A stretch of 64,000 bases of DNA from Arundinibacter roseus (GCF_004348825.1 NZ_SMJU01000004.1:362555-426554); one strand, 5' to 3'. Positions 45,037-53,085 are shown, numbered from the stretch's first letter. The notes: generated by a model from the letters alone, not told the origin. Program-made: numbers and translations.

Positions 45037-45141
45037 TATACTCAACATAATTTTTTTTGTATAAAGAAAAGTGGATAGTGCTACTTTAAATACTTTCCAT
45101 AACTTGCAGCATCATTTTTAATTTTAGAGGAGGGATATTCC

Positions 45142-45181
45142 AGTCAGCCTGGTTGCTTTGCAGCTGGGCTGACTTTTTTTC
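45142..45181 (+). terminator. Second terminator before the S49 protease gene
   Basis: AGTCAGCC (45142-45149) / GGCTGACT (45167-45174), then seven T residues. With the terminator at 45000 it isolates the protease-capsid genes from upstream transcription. The 80 nt between them hold no gene. Confidence 0.85.
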
Positions 45182-45253
45182 GTCCTAATCTATTGACTTC
45201 TTATTCTGCTATTTCGTACCTGACGATTTATGTAAAATCAAACGTACGCTAAT

Positions 45254-46120
45254 GTGACGGCAGAAACTTTTTCGGGCATGTGGTTTATTGATGAGCCATT
45301 TGCCTCTCGTATGCAGGGAATCATTCTCCCCCGCCTGGTGGCAGGCAAAGACCCCATTCCAGCACATTTAAATCAGGCTTCCTCCCGGCTCCGTTACGAA
45401 ATTTCTCCCTATGATGAGAAAGGCGGATGGAATGAAGACCGGTGGTATCTGCGAAATTTTCTGAGAACGGGCGGTGGTGATGTTGCCGTCATCCCGGTGG
45501 AAGGAACCATGAGCCGCTACGGTTTCTGTGGCTATGGCAATGAACGCATTACCAGCGTTTTGCAGGAAGCTGATAGAGAGCCGGAGGTTAAAGCCGTGGT
45601 GTTGAAGCTCGACACGCCGGGTGGTACGGTCGATAGCACCGATATGCTGGCGGATGTTATCCGAAATTTTTCAAAACCCATCATTGCCTGGACCAACTAC
45701 TGTGCCAGCGCCGGATATTTTGTGGCCAGTCAGTGCGATGAGATCATGCTGGAAAACTCCATTTCCAGCGAAGTTGGCTCGATTGGAGTCCTGATGGTTT
45801 ACGTCGATCAAAGCGCCGCCCTGGAAAGAGAGGGGTTGGCAGTCACTATTTACCGGGCCAAAGGTTCCCAGGAAAAGGCATTGATCAATGGCATAGAGCC
45901 TTTGACCGCCGAGCTGGAAAAACAAATTCAAACGGATCTGAATGAAGCCATGGTAGCCTTTCACGGCTACGTCCGGCGTGGAAGAGCGGGAAAACTCAAA
46001 AGTGATGATGTACTGACCGGCCGCATGTTCAAAAAGAAAGCCGCACTCAAAGAAGGTCTTGTAGACCGGCTCGGTACCCTGGGAGATGCCATCACGCTCG
46101 CCCGAAAAAAGGCTGTGTAG
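45254..46120 (+). CDS. S49 (SppA-like) prohead protease
   Basis: 288 residues from a GTG at 45254; an ATG at 45278 is an alternative. It has the S49 fold: AVVLKLDTPGGTVDSTDMLAD, the nucleophile Ser in YCASAGYFVASQCDEI, SSEVGSIGVLMVYVDQ, and the general-base Lys region YRAKGSQEKALI. In phages this family matures the procapsid. It is followed by a scaffold-like gene and the capsid gene, as expected. Confidence 0.85.
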   Translation: MTAETFSGMWFIDEPFASRMQGIILPRLVAGKDPIPAHLNQASSRLRYEISPYDEKGGWNEDRWYLRNFLRTGGGDVAVIPVEGTMSRYGFCGYGNERITSVLQEADREPEVKAVVLKLDTPGGTVDSTDMLADVIRNFSKPIIAWTNYCASAGYFVASQCDEIMLENSISSEVGSIGVLMVYVDQSAALEREGLAVTIYRAKGSQEKALINGIEPLTAELEKQIQTDLNEAMVAFHGYVRRGRAGKLKSDDVLTGRMFKKKAALKEGLVDRLGTLGDAITLARKKAV

Positions 46121-46165
46121 AATTCAATTTCTGCGATAATTAAGTATCAATTTTTTCAACTAGCC

Positions 46166-46696
46166 ATGACAAAACCAATAACTCTGGGAGGACTGCTGGC
46201 CAGCCTGTTCCCAAAATCCAACCGGGCTTTGAGTGAAAAACTCAGCACCGAGGAATTCAATGAACTTACCGAGGATGTTCAGGCAATTCAGGGACGCCTG
46301 GGCACCGAGGCCACTGCCCCACCTTTACCCACTGCTTTGGAAGCCGGTGAAGTACAGGTGGATGACAAAAAACAAGAAGTACCGACTGCCAAGGAAGAAA
46401 GCGCGGCCGCAGATCCGGAGCCGGGCGCCTCACAGGAAACCCAGGATCCTGAGCCGGAAACGCCACTGGAAGAACCGGCCCTGGCGGGTGTACAGATGGA
46501 ATCCATTGCCTCCCAGGAACTGGCTCAGCTGCGTGCTGATGCAGGCGCCTGGAACAAGACCAAAGCCGAGTACGGCGTACTCAAAAGCTGGTACGAACAC
46601 GCAACCTCCGAAATAGGAGCTGGTAGTTCAGCAGACGCGGTGGATGTTGGTCCCGCCGAAACCAAAAGCTGGCAAAAGGCGCCCTGGAACAACTAG
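46166..46696 (+). CDS. Phage scaffold-like protein
   Basis: 176 residues, N-terminal ITLGGLLASLFPKSNRAL, then an acidic Pro/Glu-rich disordered middle (EEPALAGVQMES region) and a helical C-terminus (LAQLRADAGAWNKTKAEYGVL) ending WQKAPWNN. Low-complexity acidic part and position between protease and capsid genes point to scaffolding, but no domain is recognised. Small terminal Trp motif may contact the shell. Confidence 0.55.
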   Translation: MTKPITLGGLLASLFPKSNRALSEKLSTEEFNELTEDVQAIQGRLGTEATAPPLPTALEAGEVQVDDKKQEVPTAKEESAAADPEPGASQETQDPEPETPLEEPALAGVQMESIASQELAQLRADAGAWNKTKAEYGVLKSWYEHATSEIGAGSSADAVDVGPAETKSWQKAPWNN

Positions 46697-46749
46697 GAAT
46701 TGCCGGTCATTTAACGAGTTTTTATCAATTATTAATTTTTCTATTAGCT

Positions 46750-47763
46750 ATGGCAGATTCAGTGGATTTATCACTATTGGCCACAACGGCGACAGACTAC
46801 GCCCGGGACAATAAGGATCACATTTTTTCCAAGATTTACAGCGGTGGTCTGGCCGGCCGGCCAGGTACGCCTATCAAACCCATTACGGACTACATGATGC
46901 CCGTAGTGGGTAATGATGAAGTAGTACTAACAGAGCTGTACATCGACAGCGTGCTCCAGCCCGGAGCCAAAGACAGCTTCAACCCCAAGAACAACGCCGT
47001 AAAGCTCAAACCCCGCAAAGCGAAGGTAAAGCCCTGCAAGGTGGATTTGCTCATGAAGGAAACCACGATCATGGCCATGTACAAATCGTACTTTGGTCAG
47101 ATCCGCGGCGGAAAGATTGACCGGACCACCTATCCGTTTGAAGCGGAAGTGATCAAAAAGGTATTCGACCGCCTGATGACAGACCTTCGGAATATCGCGC
47201 TGATCAACGGCGTGCGGAATGAAGCCGGTACCGCTGCCGTGGATACCATGGACGGTTTGTTCTTCAAGCTTGCCACCGAAAAAGCATCGGGTGGGATTAC
47301 AGCTGGACAGATTGCTACAATCAATGCCATCACGGCCGCCAACGGCGTGACCGAGATTGAGAAGATCATTGACATGGTACCTTCGGATTATTTTTATGAG
47401 GATCTGGTTTGTATTACGCCTCTCAAATACAAGCAGGCCTACGAGCGCCACTACCGCGAACAGTACGGCACGAGCCCCTACAATGCGGGTTTTGACAAAA
47501 TGCAGATCGAGGGTACCATGATTGAATTTGTGGTAGAACCCGGCATGGCTATTACCGGCGCCACCAAGTTTGAGTCGCCCGTGATCACGACCCGTGAGAA
47601 CCTGGCCTGGCTCTATGATGATGAAGGCGATCAGACGCGGCTTGAATTCGATTACGACAAGCGTACCCGCTCACTGGCCTACATGGTCGATTTTCAGGTA
47701 GGAATGGACTGGGCCATCAGCGAACTTATCTGGATGGGCGATGTCGCCGACCCAGAGGAATAA
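46750..47763 (+). CDS. Major capsid protein candidate
   Basis: 337 residues with no signal peptide. Starts MADSVDLSLLATTATDYARD; contains a helical spine-like stretch (YPFEAEVIKKVFDRLMTDLRN) and beta-rich P/A-domain-like parts (RLEFDYDKRTRSLAYMVDFQ). Size, abundance-type composition and position after protease and scaffold genes support an HK97-fold major capsid protein; the fold is inferred. A strong terminator follows. Confidence 0.7.
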   Translation: MADSVDLSLLATTATDYARDNKDHIFSKIYSGGLAGRPGTPIKPITDYMMPVVGNDEVVLTELYIDSVLQPGAKDSFNPKNNAVKLKPRKAKVKPCKVDLLMKETTIMAMYKSYFGQIRGGKIDRTTYPFEAEVIKKVFDRLMTDLRNIALINGVRNEAGTAAVDTMDGLFFKLATEKASGGITAGQIATINAITAANGVTEIEKIIDMVPSDYFYEDLVCITPLKYKQAYERHYREQYGTSPYNAGFDKMQIEGTMIEFVVEPGMAITGATKFESPVITTRENLAWLYDDEGDQTRLEFDYDKRTRSLAYMVDFQVGMDWAISELIWMGDVADPEE

Positions 47764-47772
47764 GACCACTAC

Positions 47773-47802
47773 GCCCCAAAGCATCAGCTGATGCTTTGGG
47801 GC
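47773..47802 (+). terminator. Palindromic terminator after the capsid gene
   Basis: GCCCCAAAGCATCAG mirrored exactly to 47802, then CTGTTTTC. A long, GC-rich stem. Confidence 0.8.
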
Positions 47803-47842
47803 CTGTTTTCAAATTGTTTCATCTATTTTTTACATTGATTTT

Positions 47843-48511
47843 ATGAAAAAGGTATTGAATGTTTTTGTGGCTCTGGCGGTATTTGCGGTGGCAGTTGTAT
47901 TGCCCAATGAGGTACTGGCCCACGTAATGGGCGATCCCGCTGCGAGTGGCCTGGTCCTGGGTGCTGTTTTGAATTTTGCGACTCTGGATGCTACCTCCCA
48001 CCAAACGGGAAACCCCGGAGGTACGCGTCAGCTGCTGGTAGCACTGGCAAAATCCATAACCGGCGTATGGCCAAAGCGATCGGATATTACGGGCGGAGAA
48101 ATCACCTCGGTTCCGACTCTGGATCCGGAAGCAACCAAGTGGGCAAGGTATGAATGTCCGGACGGAACGATTGAAGTGAGTTCTGAAAAACAGGGTGATC
48201 CCGGATTTCAGAGCTATAAGCACGCGATTGAGTTTATGTTTTCCGGATTTTCCAAAGCGATTCAGGCTGAGCTTGAAAAATATATGAATGCCGGTGCGGT
48301 GTTCATTGTCGAGATGAACGACGGAACCTATGCCGTGGTAGGATCGAGCGACAACGCGATTTTTGTAAAGCAGGCCTTCAAGGGTGGAAAGAAAGGGAAT
48401 GACAAGCGTGGATTTACCATGAAAGGTGAGCAGGACGGTTTTGTGTGGGACGTTCTGCCTTTGGCGACTGCTCAGGTAGCTGAACTCGAAATTGCAACGG
48501 AGGGCATTTAA
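47843..48511 (+). CDS. Phage protein with a signal-like N-terminus
   Basis: 222 residues. Residues 1-26 look like a Sec signal peptide (basic KK, hydrophobic VFVALAVFAVAVVL, then EVLA), yet the gene lies among virion genes. The rest, starting HVMGDPAASGLVLG, is beta-rich with RYECPDGTIEVSSEKQGDP and resembles tail or minor capsid proteins of unknown family. No membrane helices beyond the start. Whether the segment is a true export signal is open. Confidence 0.55.
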   Translation: MKKVLNVFVALAVFAVAVVLPNEVLAHVMGDPAASGLVLGAVLNFATLDATSHQTGNPGGTRQLLVALAKSITGVWPKRSDITGGEITSVPTLDPEATKWARYECPDGTIEVSSEKQGDPGFQSYKHAIEFMFSGFSKAIQAELEKYMNAGAVFIVEMNDGTYAVVGSSDNAIFVKQAFKGGKKGNDKRGFTMKGEQDGFVWDVLPLATAQVAELEIATEGI

Positions 48512-48548
48512 GGATAAATTCCTTATTCCAATTTTTAAGTCAAAGGCA

Positions 48549-48995
48549 ATGAAGCAACGAAAATATGTGATCATGGGTGTTCCCAAAGAAGGAATCGGGC
48601 ATTGTGTGCCGGGTTTCGGCTTTGTGAAAATCCATGATCAATTGCAAGACAAGACGATTGATGCCCTGATGGCTTTGGGCTTTACTCGTTATTTCAAACT
48701 AAATATTCCTACAAAAAGCGATGAGCAAAACTCAGCAAGCACCAAAGACGCAGCCGATACCACCCACTCTGGAGGTAGAGCAGGCAGCAACTCCAATACA
48801 GCTGGTGGAAACAACCCCGGAACCAACGGAAGATCCAACAGTAGCCAGCGAGAGCCCGAACGTGCCTCAATTACCGCAGGAGCCGGAGATGATCCAGCCA
48901 CCGACACTGTCAAAAGTAAAGACCTGGGAAGAACAAATTCAGCAAAAAGCAAAAAGGCAGCTGGAAGCGCTGAAAAACCAGATGGAGGAGTCTGA
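48549..48995 (+). CDS. Phage protein with disordered C-terminus (overlapped frame)
   Basis: 148 residues from ATG 48549 (MKQRKYVIMGVPKEGIGHCV); the frame opens upstream at 48492 but inside the previous gene. The first 57 residues form a compact alpha/beta piece (DKTIDALMALGFTRYFKLNI). From about residue 58 it is Ser/Gly/Asn-rich and disordered. Its last 275 nt overlap another open frame at 48721-49056. The overlap may be two genes or a frameshift product. Confidence 0.5.
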   Translation: MKQRKYVIMGVPKEGIGHCVPGFGFVKIHDQLQDKTIDALMALGFTRYFKLNIPTKSDEQNSASTKDAADTTHSGGRAGSNSNTAGGNNPGTNGRSNSSQREPERASITAGAGDDPATDTVKSKDLGRTNSAKSKKAAGSAEKPDGGV

Positions 48996-49056
48996 TCCTG
49001 ACCCAATTGATAGTGCCATCAGTGACCCAAGAATGCGCCTGACAGACAATGAGTAA
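48721..49056 (+). CDS. Overlapping phage frame, helical C-terminus
   Basis: 111 residues in the frame +1 to the gene at 48549, starting with ATG 48721. First half is Pro/Glu/Gln-rich (TPIQLVETTPEPTEDP), second half an amphipathic helix (KVKTWEEQIQQKAKRQLEAL), which argues that the frame is really translated. It is longer downstream than the 48549 gene. Either an independent start or a programmed frameshift would express it. No family recognised. Confidence 0.5.
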   Translation: MSKTQQAPKTQPIPPTLEVEQAATPIQLVETTPEPTEDPTVASESPNVPQLPQEPEMIQPPTLSKVKTWEEQIQQKAKRQLEALKNQMEESDPDPIDSAISDPRMRLTDNE

Positions 49057-49092
49057 GGATTCTCTTTAAATTTTGATGCAGATTACAACCAG

Positions 49093-49119
49093 AATCCCGC
49101 CCGATCAGGCGGGATTTTT
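49093..49119 (+). terminator. Terminator
   Basis: AATCCCGCC (49093-49101) / GGCGGGATT (49108-49116), loop CGATCA, then TTTTTG. It ends the structural transcript just before the structured RNA at 49135. Confidence 0.88.
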
Positions 49120-49134
49120 GCGTATATTGCCACC

Positions 49135-49240
49135 GCTAAGCTCAGTTAATATTATTGTACAGAGACGAACCGGTAAGAACTTGCCGGTTGGCATGGGGTT
49201 GTAAGTACCCCATCGTCTCTGTCTTAACAGTGAGTTTAGC
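49135..49240 (+). ncRNA. Candidate structured cis-regulatory RNA (three-way junction)
   Basis: P1: GCTAAGCTCAGTTAA (49135-49149) with TTAACAGTGAGTTTAGC (49224-49240), 15 pairs, one G-U and a two-base bulge. P2: ACAGAGACGA (49159-49168) with TCGTCTCTGT (49213-49222). Inside are P3, AACCGGTAA/TTGCCGGTT around a GAAC loop (49168-49189), and P4, ATGGGGT/ACCCCAT around TGTAAGT (49193-49213). The outer and inner helices make a three-way junction. A second AACCGGTA lies at 49248-49255, six nt before the ATG at 49261. Confidence 0.7.
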
Positions 49241-49260
49241 AGTGACCAACCGGTATCTTT

Positions 49261-49476
49261 ATGCAAATTCTTACTCAGGAGCTTCCCTTTGAAGGGGTTA
49301 GCCCGTTTCTCAGATCAAGGGGTATTGATGTAAAGGAGCTGAAAAACGCCCTGCATGAATACAATGACTACTGCGCAGAAATGACCTCTGAAAAGGATCA
49401 CTATGAGGATCCGGTGGGCTGGCTGGAAGCGGTGGGGTACCGGCAAACGGTTGAAGATTTTTTAGGGTTGATTTAA
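49261..49476 (+). CDS. Small acidic phage protein under the structured leader
   Basis: 71 residues, MQILTQELPFEGVSPFLRSR, acidic (EMTSEKDHYEDPVGWLEAV) and mainly helical. No family recognised. It is the only gene between the structured RNA and a terminator, so the RNA and this gene form a one-gene unit. The AACCGGTA copy just before the start suggests control of its translation. Confidence 0.6.
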   Translation: MQILTQELPFEGVSPFLRSRGIDVKELKNALHEYNDYCAEMTSEKDHYEDPVGWLEAVGYRQTVEDFLGLI

Positions 49477-49500
49477 TTCGTGTTGTTTAATAGTTGATAT

Positions 49501-49535
49501 GCTCCCTCCTTTTTAGGATCGGGAGCATTTTTTTG
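49501..49535 (+). terminator. Terminator after the small acidic gene
   Basis: GCTCCC (49501-49506) / GGGAGC (49521-49526), then seven T residues. Confidence 0.85.
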
Positions 49536-49573
49536 TCTTGGCAATTGCCGGTTTTCCGGATGATTTTTGGAGC

Positions 49574-50260
49574 ATGGACGAAAAGAAGCTTCTGGAAGAA
49601 CGGATTAAGGCGAAGGCAAACTGGGAACTGTTGAAATTACGTCATCGGGCAGGTAAAGCTTCCTCTGAGGAAGTAGAAGCGGCCTGGCGGGTGAGTTGTA
49701 AGCTCGGGAAACATATTCCTGCCTCAACAGATAAAGTCAAGGAAACAACCGAAAAGCCCTACGTACCTGGGGCCACGAAGGTTGAACAGGCAATTGCCGC
49801 ACCGGAAGTGGTACTCAGTCCGGAAATGATCCGCCACATTCAGGAGCTGGAAGCACAGCGGTCTACCCTCGATGTGGAAAAGCGGAATGTTTCCATGAAA
49901 CTCCAACAGATACCGGCTTCGGTGCCCTGTCCTGAGCTCACCGAGCGGATCATGAATTTAAGGAGGCAATGGGAAGAACTGGGCGATCGGATTTGGTACG
50001 TAAAGCGAAACGGGCAATTGCCGGAAAGCGCACTTCCCCAGGATACCGCCCTGTTCCCCACTAAATTCACTGCCGAGCTTCCCCGAGAAAAATTCGAGCT
50101 CGACCGGATGATCAAAAATCTGGCGATCAATGTGCAGCACAAGTGGCCGGCCAAAGTATCAGCTGCCAAGACCTCAGCCAAAAAAGCGGAATACGAACGG
50201 AAAATTGCGGTGGGGCTGGCAAAAATGGAAGTAATGCAGGCGTTGTTTGTGACCTTATAA
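49574..50260 (+). CDS. Coiled-coil phage protein
   Basis: 228 residues from ATG 49574 (MDEKKLLEERIKAKANWELL); a TTG 12 codons earlier is possible. Rich in Lys/Glu/Ala helices, with coiled-coil stretches at about 90-120 (RHIQELEAQRSTLDVEKRN) and 180-215. No catalytic motif. Likely structural or assembly-related; family unknown. Confidence 0.6.
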   Translation: MDEKKLLEERIKAKANWELLKLRHRAGKASSEEVEAAWRVSCKLGKHIPASTDKVKETTEKPYVPGATKVEQAIAAPEVVLSPEMIRHIQELEAQRSTLDVEKRNVSMKLQQIPASVPCPELTERIMNLRRQWEELGDRIWYVKRNGQLPESALPQDTALFPTKFTAELPREKFELDRMIKNLAINVQHKWPAKVSAAKTSAKKAEYERKIAVGLAKMEVMQALFVTL

Positions 50261-50279
50261 ATCTTAAACCGACTAACCA

Positions 50280-50618
50280 ATGGTAAATCATTTAATGAAT
50301 ATACGGGTCCAGACCCAAAAGCTGCCTAAGGCTGTTTTCCGGGCTGTCAATACCACTCCACTCCCTCGACGAGGAGAAGTGGTGGTTCGGCTTAAACGGG
50401 TTAATCAGGAAACTATTACACACCGGGTGACGCCGGATCTGGTTCAGCCCGGCCGGGCCTGGCTCTTTGTTTTTGATATTCCGGAAGTAATGGATTATTT
50501 CTACATTTTTGACTGGTGGTGGGTAACGGATGATGATGAACTGTCTGGAAAGGGCGGAAACTCAAACCTGAAAAAATCCTTCAAAGGAAAAATTGCCGAT
50601 GGCTCTTCAACCGATTGA
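50280..50618 (+). CDS. Phage protein, unknown
   Basis: 112 residues, MVNHLMNIRVQTQKLPKAVF, a beta-rich core (RPGRAWLFVFDIPEVMDYF-like, Trp-rich FDWWWVTDDDE) and a polar tail. No family recognised. Confidence 0.6.
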   Translation: MVNHLMNIRVQTQKLPKAVFRAVNTTPLPRRGEVVVRLKRVNQETITHRVTPDLVQPGRAWLFVFDIPEVMDYFYIFDWWWVTDDDELSGKGGNSNLKKSFKGKIADGSSTD

Positions 50619-50693
50619 AGGGCCATTTTTTGTCCTTATGAAATTCAGAGGTGCAGGTTTTCTTTGAGGCAGTACACTAACTGAGTTTTAAAA

Positions 50694-51308
50694 ATGAATG
50701 ATCTTTTTCAGATTGGGCAGCGGCGCCCAAACGAGCTTCTGCCGTACGCCAAAAATCCGCGGAAAATAAAGTCTACCCGCAAAAGAGAACTTGAAGAAAA
50801 GCTAAAAGCCTATGGGTTGATCACACCACCGGTCATTGATTCGGACGGAACGATCATCAGTGGCCATCAGCGCCTGACCGTTTTGCAGGAGCTGGGCCTG
50901 GGCAATGAACCCATCAACGTAAACATTGCCAGTCGGAAACTGACCGAAAAGGAATTCAAGGAAGTGTCGATCATTGAGAACAGCCACTTTGGAGAATGGG
51001 ATCTGGAACTATTAAAGGCTGAGTTTTCGGAGGAAGTGGATCTTGCTACCTACGGGATTGACCTTGGCAGTCTGGATGCGGCACTGGAAGAATTGTCCGA
51101 CTCCCACTTTGAAGAGCCTGAAATGCCCATTGTGGCAAAGTTTTCGGAAAAATACGATTCGATCGTGATCATTTGCCAAAATGAAATTGACTTCAATCAC
51201 GTCTCCGAAAAGCTTGGGCTCGACCGGACCAAATGCTACAAAAGTTCCAAGATCGGAACAACCCACGTAATCCACGCCAAACAGGCAATTGCCGCTCTCA
51301 CCAAATGA
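50694..51308 (+). CDS. ParB-like nuclease-domain protein
   Basis: 204 residues. The N-terminal 100 residues form a ParB/sulfiredoxin domain: ELLPYAKNPRKIKS, then the core GTIISGHQRLTVLQELGL with the GHQR motif, and VSIIENSHFGEWDLELL. C-terminal part is acidic and helical. In phages such domains often precede DNA-modifying enzymes. Its stop overlaps the start of the glycosyltransferase gene (ATGA at 51305), so the two are coupled. Confidence 0.85.
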   Translation: MNDLFQIGQRRPNELLPYAKNPRKIKSTRKRELEEKLKAYGLITPPVIDSDGTIISGHQRLTVLQELGLGNEPINVNIASRKLTEKEFKEVSIIENSHFGEWDLELLKAEFSEEVDLATYGIDLGSLDAALEELSDSHFEEPEMPIVAKFSEKYDSIVIICQNEIDFNHVSEKLGLDRTKCYKSSKIGTTHVIHAKQAIAALTK

Positions 51309-52045
51309 AAGACATCAAAATAGTAATCCCGAGCCACAAGCGCTGGAACCGGATCAGGACGACCAGTGCGGTATATGGCGCTGCCCTATGCGTGGAAGAA
51401 AGTCAGGCGGAGATTTATAAAAAATGTAATCCGGGAGTTGAACTCATTGTGCATCCGGATTCTATAAAAGGCCTCAGTCGCAAGCGCGACTGGATTATAA
51501 AGCACATAGGAGATTGTTTCATGTTAGACGATGACATTGACCATTTGTCACGTATCTACACGGAGAAAGGGGAAGAATCCGTGGTGGATCCGGAAGTTGC
51601 CTACGAGATTATCCAAATGACCGGCTATGCAGCCCGAAAGGCAGGAGCTTTTCTTTTCGGGTTCAGCTCCTCTCCTACGCCCATTTCATTCAACAGCCTG
51701 AATCCTATCCAATTGAGCGGATACGTTACCGGCTGTGCCCACGGGGTACTGGAAGGATCAAAGCTTTGGTACAGTCCGGATATCATCTGTAACGAAGACT
51801 ATTGGATCTCGCTCCTTAATGCGCACCACCACAGAATGATCTGGAAGGACACCCGGTTCTATTGGGCCCAAAAGGACACCTTCGTGAACCGGGGCGGACT
51901 GGCTGAGTTTAGAAACGTGGAAAATGAAGAAAAAGACTTTTTACTACTGCAAAAGGTCTTCGGGAGCGTGGTGGAGTTGCGGAAGTCGTCCGGAAAATCT
52001 AATTTAAGGCATCCGTTTCAGAAAAGCCTGAAACTGCCTTTCTGA
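51305..52045 (+). CDS. TAGT-type (TET/JBP-associated) glycosyltransferase
   Basis: 246 residues from ATG 51305 (MKDIKIVIPSHKRWNRI). The GT-A-like start IVIPSHKRWNRIRTTS, then GLSRKRDWIIKHIGDCFMLDDDIDH, holds an Asp-rich metal motif (DDDID) like that of the TAGT family, found in phages beside DNA base-modification genes. The C-terminal half is alpha/beta with FNSLNPIQLSGYVTGCAHGV. Coupled to the ParB-like gene. Substrate, possibly a modified DNA base, is inference. Confidence 0.75.
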   Translation: MKDIKIVIPSHKRWNRIRTTSAVYGAALCVEESQAEIYKKCNPGVELIVHPDSIKGLSRKRDWIIKHIGDCFMLDDDIDHLSRIYTEKGEESVVDPEVAYEIIQMTGYAARKAGAFLFGFSSSPTPISFNSLNPIQLSGYVTGCAHGVLEGSKLWYSPDIICNEDYWISLLNAHHHRMIWKDTRFYWAQKDTFVNRGGLAEFRNVENEEKDFLLLQKVFGSVVELRKSSGKSNLRHPFQKSLKLPF

Positions 52046-52076
52046 GTTTACATCATAAATTAACATCTAAGCTTTT

Positions 52077-52325
52077 ATGGCAACATTTTTGAGAATTGAT
52101 AACGAAGAGTTTTTCAATTTTGATCACGTAAGAAAATTTTTAATAAATAATTCTTCGGATGCAGATCAAGAATTTTTCATTGAAATATTATTCCAGGATG
52201 GCACAACAAGTACCATTAAATTTGAAACTGAAAGTTTAAGGGATATAGCCTTTCAGACATTGAAATTGAATATTGATTTTATAGATATTAATACCAAAAA
52301 AATAGATGATATAGCCGCATGGTAA
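52077..52325 (+). CDS. Small acidic phage protein
   Basis: 82 residues, MATFLRIDNEEFFNFDHVRKF, acidic and AT-rich. No family recognised. The leader has ATCTAAGC 12 nt before the ATG. Followed by an IR-containing spacer and terminator. Confidence 0.6.
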   Translation: MATFLRIDNEEFFNFDHVRKFLINNSSDADQEFFIEILFQDGTTSTIKFETESLRDIAFQTLKLNIDFIDINTKKIDDIAAW

Positions 52326-52470
52326 ATGTTTCTATAAATGTTGGGCCTTTCTTCTCATGCCAAAACGCTGCTATTTTTTTGAGGGCCAACATCTCCTGTT
52401 ACACTTCCACCCCTATCCTTCCCCATGTAGCGCCATTCTAATGGGCATCTTTTCCTGAAAAATCAAGCAA

Positions 52471-52506
52471 AAAAACCTCATTTTTCAACAAAAAAATGAG
52501 GTTTTT
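52471..52506 (+). terminator. Terminator before the RadC unit
   Basis: AAAAACCTCATTTTT (52471-52485) / AAAAATGAGGTTTTT (52492-52506), a 15-bp A/T-rich stem ending in T5. Confidence 0.85.
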
Positions 52507-52517
52507 GCGTTGTATTT

Positions 52518-52585
52518 CCGTTCTGTCGGGAGATCTTTATATCAGTTAAATATCTCATATAAAGCCAGTTAACTATCTAAGCACG
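52518..52585 (+). repeat. Leader repeat copy 1
   Basis: Conserved block beginning CCGTTCTGTCGGGAGATCTT, then TATATCAGTTAA, 68 nt before the RadC start codon. One of five copies in the prophage (others at 53144, 53742, 56220, 56978). Ends with an ATCTAAGC motif. Likely a shared promoter or 5' leader. Confidence 0.85.
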
Positions 52586-53020
52586 ATGGAATTAGCAGAA
52601 ATTAAAGTTTCGTATCAGCCACCAGCCAAACAAGACCGCATCAAAGTTACGTGTAGTAAGGATGCCGAAAGGTTCCTTCGAAATGTATGGTCGGATCAAA
52701 TCGAATTTCAGGAGGAAATGTACCTCATTATTTGCAACCGGGCCAATGAGATTGTAGGATACAAAAAGCTATCCAGTGGGGGAATGTCAGGATGCATCGT
52801 GGATTTAAAAATTCTTTTTGGTGTTGCCCTGCAATGTGCCGCCTCTGGGATTATTTTAGCGCATAACCATCCATCCGGAAATCTGGAACCAAGTAAAGCA
52901 GATATTGAAATAACCAAACGGATAAAGGAAGTAGGTAAAATCATGGACATTATTCTGTTGGATCACCTTATAGTTTCAGTAGGTGGTTTCAATTCAATGT
53001 CAGATTGCGGCTTCATTTAA
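52586..53020 (+). CDS. RadC family JAB-domain protein
   Basis: 144 residues: a RadC/DUF2466 JAMM-type domain with the metal motif HNHPSGNLEPSKAD (H-x-H-P-S-G ... D) and IILLDHLIVS. It lacks the N-terminal UPF part of host RadC, the form usual on mobile elements. Biochemical role is unknown despite the name. Has its own leader repeat and terminator, the layout of a moron. Confidence 0.88.
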   Translation: MELAEIKVSYQPPAKQDRIKVTCSKDAERFLRNVWSDQIEFQEEMYLIICNRANEIVGYKKLSSGGMSGCIVDLKILFGVALQCAASGIILAHNHPSGNLEPSKADIEITKRIKEVGKIMDIILLDHLIVSVGGFNSMSDCGFI

Positions 53021-53050
53021 CGGCTGTTTTACAATGCCTTTCAAGGCTCT

Positions 53051-53085
53051 GTTTCAAGCGAAACGGAGCCTTTTTTTATGATCAA
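53051..53085 (+). terminator. Terminator after radC-like gene
   Basis: Stem AGGCTCTGTTTC / GAAACGGAGCCT with an AAGC loop (one G-U pair) and seven T residues. A near-identical hairpin with compensatory changes closes the next unit at 53643. Confidence 0.9.

Noticed and set aside
49789..51298. GGCAATTGCC copies as a binding site
   Set aside because: Not fully rejected, but three copies lie in coding frames encoding Ala-Ile-Ala or Gly-Gln-Leu, which may explain them; kept only as a low-interest finding.
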